A stretch of 9,589 nucleotides of DNA from Ignavibacteriota bacterium (GCA_003161755.1 PMNP01000214.1:17690-27278); one strand, 5' to 3'. Positions 1 to 6,174 are shown, counted from the first letter of the stretch. The notes: generated by a model not told the origin, from the sequence alone. Numbers and translations: made by a program.

Positions 1-1
1 G

Positions 2-802
2 ACGAATGCCGGCCATGATTCGCACCCGGATCCCGAACCCGCTCGTGAGATATCATCAGGACCACGCACTCCAATGCTGTCAAAGGAGAAGGTTCCAGAC
101 GGAAAAGGGATTGAGGGAGCCGCTGCGCAATCCACCAAGGCAGAGATTCGATCGGTTTCTGCGGTGGCAGATGACCATGTGGAGAACGCCCATCCACGCG
201 CCTCATCTGGAGGAGAAACGCCGCAGTCAGGCGTCCAAACGGTCGTCCGTCCCAATGGGCCTGCTGAGACTGGAGATGCGCTTCACGGCACAAAGATGCC
301 TTCGCCGGCAATCTCCGCCATGCCCCAGCCTTCCGATCGCATTCAGGAATCCCTACAGGCACATACATCGCCTATTCTCACCCCGGAGACATCGAAAGAC
401 GTGTTGGACCAAGTGCTCAAGGAGGTGACGTTGCACGCAGCAGAATCCAGCAATGAAATACGTGTAGTACTCAAACCGGAAAGCCTTGGACAGGTTGTGC
501 TTGAAGTCAAGATGGAAGAGAATCATGTTGAAGCCAAGATTGATGTATCGCAGCCCGCTGTGAAGGCGGTCATCGAGGCGCATCTCCCGGAACTGCGACA
601 GGCATTGCAAGATCGAGGGATAACGCTGCAGCATATCGAAGTAATGGCCATGGGTCAGGAGCAACTTGCAGATAGTGGGAACAATGGCCGGAAGGGGCTA
701 GGCAGACAAAAGGGGGAGCGCCGTCAGGAAAGTCTTGATGCCGTCGACCAATTGCCCTCAGAACGAAAGATGGGCTACAACACAATGGAATACATCATGT
801 GA
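2..802 (+). CDS. fliK: Flagellar hook-length control protein FliK, C-terminal part (5' truncated by window edge)
   Basis: FliK is the secreted molecular ruler that sets hook length and, through FlhB, switches export from hook to filament subunits. The reading frame is open to the left edge, so the 266 visible residues are the C-terminal portion; the ATG at 74 is internal and not a convincing start. The first ~130 residues are low complexity, rich in Ser, Pro, Ala and Glu, as expected for the stretched ruler region. Nucleotides about 449-655 encode a typical Flg_hook C-terminal domain: a VVLKPESLGQVVLEV strand pair, then a variable strand, the helix with AVIEAHLPELRQAL, and the closing GITLQHIEV strand. 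Family knowledge says this domain contacts FlhB, which is also encoded here. It lies 21 bases before flgD. Identity is firm from the domain plus position; full length is unknown. Confidence 0.9.
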   Translation, partial: TNAGHDSHPDPEPAREISSGPRTPMLSKEKVPDGKGIEGAAAQSTKAEIRSVSAVADDHVENAHPRASSGGETPQSGVQTVVRPNGPAETGDALHGTKMPSPAISAMPQPSDRIQESLQAHTSPILTPETSKDVLDQVLKEVTLHAAESSNEIRVVLKPESLGQVVLEVKMEENHVEAKIDVSQPAVKAVIEAHLPELRQALQDRGITLQHIEVMAMGQEQLADSGNNGRKGLGRQKGERRQESLDAVDQLPSERKMGYNTMEYIM

Positions 803-823
803 TTCCATAAAGGAGATTGAGCA

Positions 824-1498
824 ATGTCTACGTCCATTCAATCCGTCGGGGCACAAACTCAGGATCCATCGGCGGCCACAACGCCGGTTGGTCAATTGGG
901 AAAAAATGACTTCCTGAACCTGCTTGTCACACAGCTTCGCAATCAAGATCCGCTGAATCCGATGAGTGGGACGGAATTCGCGTCGCAGCTTGCACAATTC
1001 AGTTCGGTTGAGCAATTGTCGAACATCAACACCAACCTTGAGCAAAGTCTCCAAAGCTCACAGCTTCTTTCACAGGCGATAGGTAACTCCCTTGCTGCGT
1101 CTCTTGTGGGCAAGGAGATAAAGGCGACGGGAAGTGCGCTGCAATACTCTGGCTCGGGAAGCGCTCAAATGGGTTATACGCTGACGACTGGGGCAAATAC
1201 TGCAAGTGTCTCAGTGTACGATCAATCGGGGGCTTGTGTCCGAACCATGAGTGGCGGGACCGATGCAGGAGACAACACGCTGACCTGGGATGGGAAGAAC
1301 GACGCGGGGCAGCAACTCGGCGCAGGGAAGTACACATTCAAGGTAAATGCGCTGGATGCACGTGGCTCACAGATTACTGCGTCGCCGTTTGTGTATGGGA
1401 CAATTAGCGCTGTGCGATACAAGAGCGACGGCACATATTTTGTCATCGATGGTGTAGAGGTTCCGTTGTCAGATGTGCTTGAAGTTCTTAAAGGTTAA
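824..1498 (+). CDS. flgD: Flagellar hook capping protein FlgD
   Basis: FlgD is the scaffold that caps the growing hook and lets FlgE subunits fold and insert; it is exported and then discarded. The 224-residue length is normal. Residues about 25-75 carry the family hallmark (GKNDFLNLLVTQL, then NQDPLNPM and the FSSVEQL segment). After a Ser/Gln-rich linker comes the C-terminal half: an Ig-like fold around residues 128-175 with VSVYDQSG and the LTWDGKNDAGQQL turn, bracketed by the two parts of a tudor-like barrel that closes with VYGTISAV and the final DGVEVPLSDVLEV strand. The start is supported by AGGAG at 811-815, eight bases before the ATG. It sits between fliK and the TIGR02530-type gene, probably on one transcript with both. 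Confidence 0.96.
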   Translation: MSTSIQSVGAQTQDPSAATTPVGQLGKNDFLNLLVTQLRNQDPLNPMSGTEFASQLAQFSSVEQLSNINTNLEQSLQSSQLLSQAIGNSLAASLVGKEIKATGSALQYSGSGSAQMGYTLTTGANTASVSVYDQSGACVRTMSGGTDAGDNTLTWDGKNDAGQQLGAGKYTFKVNALDARGSQITASPFVYGTISAVRYKSDGTYFVIDGVEVPLSDVLEVLKG

Positions 1499-1542
1499 AT
1501 CACAGCCATTTCTCAAAATGAAAGGAGGAGGCACGAATACCC

Positions 1543-1935
1543 ATGGCAGACACCATAGTCAACGGCGTCAAGGTTCCCTTCATTCCCGCACAGGGCGTGG
1601 AGGGACTGCGAGAGCGCCAGCCCTTTCCCCTGCCGGAAGACCGGGCGTTCGACAAGGTGCTGCAGCAAGAGCTACAACAGCTCAAATTCTCGAAACACGC
1701 CCAAGAGCGCCTGGAAGAGAGGAATATTTCTCTTAGTGAGGGGGATATTTCCCAGTTGCAGCACGCGGTTGCTCGAGCGGAGGAAAAGGGGTCTCAGGAT
1801 TCGCTTGTGCTCCTGCGGGATCTTGCATTTGTTGTCAGCGTAAAGAACCACACTGTGGTGACTGCTGTGGATGCGGAGCATCTGAAGGACAATGTGTTCA
1901 CCAATATCGACAGTGCGGTGATAGCAGCAAAGTAG
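1543..1935 (+). CDS. Conserved flagellar operon protein, TIGR02530-type (function unknown)
   Basis: This 130-residue protein matches the pattern of the small flagellar operon family TIGR02530, normally found between flgD and flgE, exactly its position here. No signal peptide or membrane segment is visible, so it is probably cytoplasmic or an export substrate. Residues 1-35 are Pro-rich. Residues 49-60 form a conserved block (FSKHAQERLEER), followed by a helical stretch and a C-terminal strand-rich half (about 87-125) with LLRDLAFVVSV, a TVVTAVD strand and the family-typical NVFTNIDSAVI end. No catalytic motif can be pointed to. The start is the ATG behind an extended purine SD (AAAGGAGGAGG at 1521-1531), 11 bases away, a little long but with no better in-frame start. 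A chaperone or assembly helper for hook proteins would fit the context; this is inference only. Confidence 0.88.
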   Translation: MADTIVNGVKVPFIPAQGVEGLRERQPFPLPEDRAFDKVLQQELQQLKFSKHAQERLEERNISLSEGDISQLQHAVARAEEKGSQDSLVLLRDLAFVVSVKNHTVVTAVDAEHLKDNVFTNIDSAVIAAK

Positions 1936-1942
1936 TATCATT

Positions 1943-2015
1943 GGGGCCGGTCCCACGCGCCCAAAGCGGGCGCAACAAGGAGGCCCCTCCGTCCAAGCCG
2001 CTCGACAGAGGCTTG
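1943..2015 (+). other. Hairpin-rich leader between the TIGR02530-type gene and flgE
   Basis: The 118-base gap before flgE contains three inverted repeats on the coding strand. An inner hairpin, GCGCCC (1957-1962) with GGGCGC (1968-1973), has loop AAAGC. An outer 6-bp pairing, GGGGCC (1943-1948) with GGCCCC (1982-1987), encloses it. A separate stem, CAAGCC (1994-1999) with GGCTTG (2010-2015), has a 10-base loop. No U-run follows the GC-rich stems, so a plain intrinsic terminator is unlikely. The structure ends about 25 bases before the flgE SD (GGAGGG at 2041-2046). It may act as a partial attenuator, an mRNA stability element or a translational control site. The base pairing is seen; the role is not. 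Confidence 0.5.
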
Positions 2016-2053
2016 ATTGTTGTCCAATACTCATCCTTACGGAGGGAAATACC

Positions 2054-3292
2054 ATGTCATTTCTTCGATCGTTGTTTTCCGGAGTTTCCGGTCTGCAAAA
2101 CCATCAAACAATGATGGACGTGATCGGAAACAATATCGCAAACATCAATACTATCGGGTTCAAAGCCGGCCGGGCAACCTTCAGCGAGCTTTATGCCCAG
2201 ACCCTTCAAGGCGGCACCCAATCGGTGGGCTCCAATGGTGGTATCAATCCGATTCAAGTCGGTCTGGGGATGAAGACCAGCTCAATCGACAACCTCTTCA
2301 CTCAGGGAAACATTGAAACAACCGGACAAAACACAGACCTTGCCATTCAAGGCCAGGCATTCTTCATCGTGAAAAAAGACGGAAAGGATGTTTACACGCG
2401 TGCTGGCGGATTCAGTCTCGATGGCAGCGGTCGTCTGGTGAATCCCGGCGACGGCTCGATTGTCCAGGGGAAACTTGCCGACAATTTGGGGAACATACCG
2501 TCCGGCACACAGTTGTCAGATTTGACTATTCCTCTCGATCAGAAATCTCCTGCGCATGCGACGACGACAGTAAAATTCGCTGGCAACCTTGATTCGTCAG
2601 CGGCGGTTGGGACAGTTGTGAACTCCTCAGTTTCTGTTTTTGACGCAATGGGCAATCAGCATACGGTGACTTTGACATTTACGAATACCGGGACGAATGC
2701 CTGGTCATGGTCGGCGGCAGTTCCGCTTCCAGCGACCACTGCATCAGCAGGGACGGTGACGTTTGACGGCACCGGAGCGTTAAACACGCTGACTGGCAGC
2801 CCTCTCACTGTCACCACCAACAATGGCTCACCGAATCTGAGCGTCGTCCTTGACATGGGAACGCCGGGAGTTTTCTCCGGGTTGACACAGTCGAAAGGTG
2901 ATTCGACCGTCACTCCGCGTGAACAGGATGGCTACGGGTCCGGTACGTTGAATGGAATCTCCATCGATGCAGGGGGAAGGATCAACGGCACGTTCTCCAA
3001 CGGGACCGTGATGACTCTGGGGCAAATCATGCTCGCAGAGTTCAACAATCCGTCTGGTCTTCTGAAAAGTGGCGACAATTCCTGGGATGTGTCTGGGAAT
3101 TCAGGAACCCCCGCCATTGTCTCACCAGGGAATGAGTCAAAAATCGTCTCCGGGGCGCTCGAACAATCCAACGTCGATCTCTCCAATGAGTTTACGCAAA
3201 TGATTACGGCTCAACGCGGTTTTCAGGCAAATGCCCGCGTAATCACAACAAGCGATGAATTCCTCCAGGAGATAGTGAATCTGAAAAGATAG
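2054..3292 (+). CDS. flgE: Flagellar hook protein FlgE
   Basis: FlgE polymerises into the curved universal joint between basal body and filament. The 412-residue protein shows the whole family pattern. The N-terminal rod/hook helix has the LFSGVSGLQNHQ and IGNNIANINTIGFK segments, followed by the extended D0-Dc region to about residue 90. Next comes the GQAFFIV strand and YTRAGGFSLDGSGRLVNPGDG of domain D1. A Thr/Ser/Asn-rich central D2 domain spans about 165-285. The C-terminal export/assembly helix has SGALEQSNVDLSNEF and TAQRGFQANARVITTSDEF. GGAGGG at 2041-2046 supports the ATG. The sequence contains no cysteine, so the Cys-Lys lysinoalanine crosslink described for spirochete hooks is not possible here. 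A structured leader precedes the gene and a terminator-like hairpin follows 12 bases after the stop. Confidence 0.97.
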   Translation: MSFLRSLFSGVSGLQNHQTMMDVIGNNIANINTIGFKAGRATFSELYAQTLQGGTQSVGSNGGINPIQVGLGMKTSSIDNLFTQGNIETTGQNTDLAIQGQAFFIVKKDGKDVYTRAGGFSLDGSGRLVNPGDGSIVQGKLADNLGNIPSGTQLSDLTIPLDQKSPAHATTTVKFAGNLDSSAAVGTVVNSSVSVFDAMGNQHTVTLTFTNTGTNAWSWSAAVPLPATTASAGTVTFDGTGALNTLTGSPLTVTTNNGSPNLSVVLDMGTPGVFSGLTQSKGDSTVTPREQDGYGSGTLNGISIDAGGRINGTFSNGTVMTLGQIMLAEFNNPSGLLKSGDNSWDVSGNSGTPAIVSPGNESKIVSGALEQSNVDLSNEFTQMITAQRGFQANARVITTSDEFLQEIVNLKR

Positions 3293-3304
3293 TTGATTGA
3301 CACT

Positions 3305-3330
3305 GCTGGGGCGGACTGAACCGCCCCAGC
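3305..3330 (+). terminator. Terminator-like hairpin after flgE
   Basis: A perfect 10-bp stem, GCTGGGGCGG (3305-3314) with CCGCCCCAGC (3321-3330), closes a six-base loop ACTGAA twelve bases after the flgE stop. The stem is 90% GC. The following bases (TAATGTATCTTCC) are only moderately T-rich, so termination may be incomplete or the hairpin may protect the 3' end of the hook mRNA. Its place at the end of the hook genes and directly before a promoter-like sequence favours a terminator. Confidence 0.72.
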
Positions 3331-3357
3331 TAATGTATCTTCCAACAATTCCGATAA
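3331..3357 (+). promoter_or_regulatory. Candidate sigma-28 (FliA) promoter for flbD
   Basis: TAATGTAT (3331-3338), an 11-base spacer and TCCGATAA (3350-3357) match the enterobacterial FliA consensus TAAAGTTT-N11-GCCGATAA at 13 of 16 positions with the exact spacing. The element begins on the base right after the terminator-like stem. The transcript would start near 3364-3367, only 7-10 bases ahead of the flbD ATG at 3374, giving a very short leader. If real, flbD is expressed with late flagellar genes rather than with the hook block. Consensus spacing is known for E. coli and assumed to hold here. Confidence 0.55.
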
Positions 3358-3373
3358 TAGTACAGAGAGTCCC

Positions 3374-3583
3374 ATGATTGAGCTCACGAGACTTCAGGGA
3401 CAAAAGGTAGTAGTGAATGTCGACCTTATTGAATTCCTTGAGGAAACACCTGACACGCTGATTACGACGACAACGGGAAAAAAAATCATGGTGAAGGAGT
3501 CTGTGCGCGAAGTAGTGCACAAGGCAGTTGAACACAAGCGGCGATGTCTACAGACCCTTCGCAAGCGATATCATAAGTCTTGA
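3374..3583 (+). CDS. flbD: FlbD/SwrD-family flagellar protein
   Basis: This 69-residue protein matches the FlbD family along its entire length: N-terminal MIELTRLQGQ, the Asn-containing strand VVNVDLIEFLEETPDT, the LITTTTGKKIMVKES strand pair and a basic C-terminal helix (about 42-68). It is a small soluble protein and is not the Caulobacter response regulator also called FlbD, which is much larger and has receiver and AAA+ domains. The Bacillus subtilis member, SwrD, raises motor torque and is needed for swarming. Here the gene stands alone between a terminator/sigma-28-like element and a 187-base gap. In many genomes motA and motB follow it directly, but they are absent here. The SD is weak (AGAGAG about 3363-3368), consistent with a very short leader. 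Confidence 0.93.
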   Translation: MIELTRLQGQKVVVNVDLIEFLEETPDTLITTTTGKKIMVKESVREVVHKAVEHKRRCLQTLRKRYHKS

Positions 3584-3719
3584 CTTGGGTATTCCGCTCC
3601 TCGCTCACCACGTGGCTGATAATAACCACCACTCCTGTCGTTCACTGCATTCCGCTGTTGTAACGCGTTGATTTATCCTCCGCTCAACCTCCTTTCAACA
3701 ATACATCGGCCTATGAAGG
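3584..3719 (+). other. Gene-free gap between flbD and the fliL upstream element
   Basis: No open frame with family resemblance is present on either strand. Visible structure is limited to two short palindromes, CCACGTGG (3608-3615) and AACGCGTT (3662-3669), a repeated ATTCCGCT (3591-3598 and 3649-3656), and a pyrimidine-rich stretch at about 3675-3697. No terminator-like hairpin with a T-run follows flbD, so read-through into fliL is possible. In a cluster where most gaps are 2-20 bases, this space is unusual and coincides with the place where motA/motB often sit. Confidence 0.5.
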
Positions 3720-3743
3720 TGGCACACGGTTTGAACCTTGTGC
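3720..3743 (+). promoter_or_regulatory. Candidate sigma-54-like element / imperfect hairpin upstream of fliL
   Basis: TGGCAC (3720-3725), five bases and TTG (3731-3733) match the -24/-12 layout TGGCAC-N5-TTGC of sigma-54 promoters with correct GG-to-GC spacing, but the -12 dinucleotide is GA instead of GC. A start near 3746 would give a ~25-base leader to fliL. The same bases also fold as GCACACGG (3722-3729), loop TTTGAA, CCTTGTGC (3736-3743), seven pairs with one mismatch, followed by TTTCT. An operator or weak attenuator is therefore an equal alternative. Confidence 0.33.
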
Positions 3744-3770
3744 TTTCTGGAACATCATAGGTCTGATGCG

Positions 3771-4310
3771 ATGGCAAAAGAAATCCCACCCCCTGAAGAA
3801 AAAAAGGCTGCCCCTGAACCGGTGGCAAAGAAGGGTGTCCCCCTGAAGAAACTCCTGATAATAGGGGTTCCCGTGTTCTTGGTGCAACTTGCCGTATTGT
3901 TTTTTGTCGCGTCAAAATACCTCTCCGGTGCACCCAGCACGGCGTCGGCTGCAACCACTGAAGCAGGATCGCATCACGACAATCCCGAAGCGGAAGGGGA
4001 GCAGGCCGTCCAACATATGTTTGTGGTGAAGGACATGATTGTCAATCCTGCTGGAACCAACGGCAGCAGGTTCCTTTTGGTGACGATTGGATTCGAGAGT
4101 TCGTCGGCTGAAGGAGTCAAAGAACTGGAGCGCAAGGAAATTCAATTGCGCGACATCCTTAACACTGTACTGACGGCAAAATCCCTTGATGAGCTCGCCA
4201 GTGTGGGTCAGCGTGAGGAGCTTCGGACGGAAATTCAAGCGCGGTCGGGCGAGCTTGTAAAGGTCGGTTCGGTGACCAACGTGTATTTCAGTAAGTTCAT
4301 CATTCAATGA
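3771..4310 (+). CDS. fliL: Flagellar basal body-associated protein FliL
   Basis: FliL is a single-pass inner-membrane protein that rings the stator units and supports torque. The call is 179 residues. A Lys/Pro/Glu-rich cytoplasmic N-terminus (1-27) precedes one hydrophobic helix (28-48, LLIIGVPVFLVQLAVLFFVA). An acidic, His-containing linker runs to about 82. The periplasmic stomatin-like FliL domain follows, with the FVVKDMIVNPAG strand, SRFLLVTIGFE, the helix RDILNTVLTAKSLDEL and the closing VYFSKFIIQ end. The ATG at 3771 is chosen over an in-frame TTG at 3738: it begins the usual charged leader and avoids the candidate upstream element. Its SD is weak (AGG at 3759-3761). It starts the tightly packed block and ends nine bases before fliM. 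Confidence 0.94.
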   Translation: MAKEIPPPEEKKAAPEPVAKKGVPLKKLLIIGVPVFLVQLAVLFFVASKYLSGAPSTASAATTEAGSHHDNPEAEGEQAVQHMFVVKDMIVNPAGTNGSRFLLVTIGFESSSAEGVKELERKEIQLRDILNTVLTAKSLDELASVGQREELRTEIQARSGELVKVGSVTNVYFSKFIIQ

Positions 4311-4319
4311 CGGTGAGTC

Positions 4320-5324
4320 GTGCCTGAAATCCTCTCACAGCAAGAAATCGACAGCCTTCTCTCCGGGATCAGTGTCGGTCAACCAGAACCGGTTGAATCC
4401 CCGATTGATGATCGAAAGCAGGTGAAGGAGGCCATTACATTTGATTTCCGCCTTCCTCACAGGTTATCAAAGAATCAGCTGCGCACGTTTCAGGCTGTCC
4501 ATGAGAGCTTTGCGGAGGCGTTCAGTTCCTATTTGGTCTCCCGATTGCAGACTACGGTGACGATGAATGTGTCGTCGGTGGATCAACTCTTTTATTCGGA
4601 ATTCGTCCTCTCCATTTCGAGTCCAAGCAGCCTCTATGTCTTCCGGATCATGGAATCGGATGCTCTTGCAGTGCTTGAAGTAAGCCCTCAACTGGTGTTG
4701 GCGATGGTAGAGTATCTCATGGGGGGCGTAGCGGAAGGCGATAAGAATCCGCGGTTAATTACAAAAATCGAACAGAGCATTGTCAAGGGGATCATCCAGA
4801 AGGCCCTGTTGGAGATCCAGCGGGCGTGGAAAACCGTGGCGGAGTTGACCTTCAAGTTCGAACGATACGAAAGTGAAGGGGACTTCGCCCAAATCGCGCC
4901 TGCAAGTGAAATCGTCATGGTCGTATCGTTTGAGATTTCCCTGGGCCCCCAAAAGTATTTGATGAATGTCTGTTTTCCCACGTTTGCCCTTGATGATGTG
5001 CTCTCCCGCCTGAATATTCAGCATTTCAGCGGCATCGGAGCCGTAAAAGGGGACAAGGAAGTCTCTTCTCGGGTAATGTACCAGCGATTGGGGGCAACGC
5101 AACTCAACGCTACGGCAATTCTCGGAGAAACATCGCTGACATTGCGGGAACTGATTGACCTTGAATCCGGCGATGTGCTGCGCACAAATATCCCAATCGA
5201 CGGGGAAGTGAGGGTTCTTGTGGGAGGGAAATCAAGAATGTACGGACGTCCGGGGATCTCGAAAGGGAAAGTGGCTGTAAAAATCTCCCGGATCGACCAT
5301 GACTCACAGCATGGAGAGTTCTGA
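4320..5324 (+). CDS. fliM: Flagellar motor switch protein FliM
   Basis: FliM forms the middle of the C-ring and receives the CheY-P signal that reverses rotation. The gene starts with GTG; the resulting N-terminus (EILSQQEIDSLLSGI, residues 3-17) is the conserved CheY-P-binding peptide, which fixes the start. The middle domain (about 40-230) resembles CheC/CheX and carries the LMGG turn at G135-G136 and the following ITKIEQSIV helix. The C-terminal SpoA/FliN-like domain covers about residues 255-327, including LGETSLTLRELIDLESGDVL and VRVLVGGK. Total length is 334, normal for the family. The presence of the CheY peptide implies a chemotaxis system elsewhere in the genome. Two bases separate the stop from fliN. 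Confidence 0.97.
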   Translation: MPEILSQQEIDSLLSGISVGQPEPVESPIDDRKQVKEAITFDFRLPHRLSKNQLRTFQAVHESFAEAFSSYLVSRLQTTVTMNVSSVDQLFYSEFVLSISSPSSLYVFRIMESDALAVLEVSPQLVLAMVEYLMGGVAEGDKNPRLITKIEQSIVKGIIQKALLEIQRAWKTVAELTFKFERYESEGDFAQIAPASEIVMVVSFEISLGPQKYLMNVCFPTFALDDVLSRLNIQHFSGIGAVKGDKEVSSRVMYQRLGATQLNATAILGETSLTLRELIDLESGDVLRTNIPIDGEVRVLVGGKSRMYGRPGISKGKVAVKISRIDHDSQHGEF

Positions 5325-5326
5325 AT

Positions 5327-5692
5327 ATGGAACCTACAGTAGACGGCGACAAACCGGCGATCGCGACAACAGAGGTTGAATCGGCGCAGTTTCAACCGCT
5401 CGATTCTTCCCCCCAGGGTGAAGAGCGAGACATGAAAATGGATCTCTTGCTTGACCTGCAACTGCCGGTCTCCATCGAACTCGGCCGCACAAACATGCTC
5501 ATCCGGGATATCCTTGATCTCCAGCGCGGTTCCGTTGTGGAGTTTGAAAAACTGGCCAGCGAACCGGTGGATATTCTGATCAATGGGAAAAAGATGGCGG
5601 AAGGAGAAGTGGTGGTCATCGAAAAACACTTCGGCATCCGAATCACCAATCTCGTCGATGCAAGCGAACGCGTAAAGGGTTTAGGGAGATAG
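5327..5692 (+). CDS. fliN: Flagellar motor switch protein FliN
   Basis: FliN makes the base of the C-ring and docks the FliH/FliI export ATPase complex. The 121-residue protein has a variable acidic N-terminal tail (1-36) and a SpoA domain (about 39-113) with LLLDLQLPVSIELGRT, IRDILDLQRGSVVEFEKL, EPVDILINGK and the final FGIRITNLVD segment. It lacks the N-terminal CheC-like phosphatase module of FliY, so it is the FliN form. GGAG at 5313-5316, inside the end of fliM, probably serves as its SD, and translation is likely coupled to fliM. Unlike many Firmicutes clusters there is no cheY between this gene and fliO. Confidence 0.96.
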   Translation: MEPTVDGDKPAIATTEVESAQFQPLDSSPQGEERDMKMDLLLDLQLPVSIELGRTNMLIRDILDLQRGSVVEFEKLASEPVDILINGKKMAEGEVVVIEKHFGIRITNLVDASERVKGLGR

Positions 5693-5694
5693 CC

Positions 5695-6174
5695 ATGGAG
5701 TGGGTCGTTGTCAAAACGTTGTGCTCTCTTGTCGCAGTGCTCGCCTCGATGGCTGGTGTTGTCTACCTCCTGAAACGATTTGTCTATCGGGGAGTGACAG
5801 GACCAACGTCGGCTGTGCCTGTGGAACTCCTGGGCCAACGGTCACTCCAGCCGAAGCGTTCGGTAGTTGTCCTCAAGGTTTTGCACACGGTCGTTGTTGT
5901 GGGGATGAGCGAACAGGGGATGCAGACACTTGCAACAATCGACGATGATGAATGCATTGCAGAGCTGGAGGATAAGCTTGTGGAAGCAGAAACGTCCGCA
6001 CACCGCCGCGCCAAGCGCAACCCCGGGGTGGCCGGCTCCTTTGCGTCTTCGTTTGCGGACCAATTGGAAACATCGATGCGTCGGCTTCTTTCACGGCATG
6101 GACGTCAAACATCGGGAATGGATGATCACAGGACCTCTGAGGCCATCGGACGAAACACTCGGAGGTCATCATGA
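5695..6174 (+). CDS. fliO: Flagellar biosynthesis protein FliO
   Basis: FliO is a small membrane protein that helps FliP assemble into the export-gate core. The 159-residue product has one hydrophobic helix near the N-terminus (about 4-26), followed by the basic YLLKRFVYRG segment. The family's short cytoplasmic beta domain covers about 42-84 (VELLGQRSLQPKRSVVVLKV, then VVVVGMSEQGMQTLATI). The rest (about 85-159) is a charged, Ser/Arg-rich tail of low similarity. The gene is two bases behind fliN, has AGGGAG at 5683-5688 as SD, and overlaps fliP by four bases (ATGA at 6171-6174), implying coupled translation. FliO diverges quickly, so the name rests on topology, the beta motif and synteny. 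Confidence 0.88.
   Translation: MEWVVVKTLCSLVAVLASMAGVVYLLKRFVYRGVTGPTSAVPVELLGQRSLQPKRSVVVLKVLHTVVVVGMSEQGMQTLATIDDDECIAELEDKLVEAETSAHRRAKRNPGVAGSFASSFADQLETSMRRLLSRHGRQTSGMDDHRTSEAIGRNTRRSS

Noticed and set aside
6..428. 140-residue + strand frame overlapping the start of the window
   Set aside because: It overlaps the fliK frame, is Arg/Pro-rich shadow sequence with no domain, and lacks an SD; the fliK frame is supported by its C-terminal domain.
3615..3622. GCTGATAA resembling a sigma-28 -10 element in the flbD-fliL gap
   Set aside because: The matching -35 position (3596-3603) reads GCTCCTCG, with no resemblance to TAAAGTTT, and fliL is about 150 bases away.
3591..3656. Repeated octamer ATTCCGCT (3591-3598 and 3649-3656) in the flbD-fliL gap
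   Set aside because: Only two copies of eight bases, irregular context and no further copy nearby; chance is adequate.
3738..3770. Upstream TTG start extending FliL by 11 residues
   Set aside because: It gives an N-terminus without family resemblance, overlaps the hairpin/sigma-54-like element, and has no SD; ATG 3771 begins the usual charged FliL leader.
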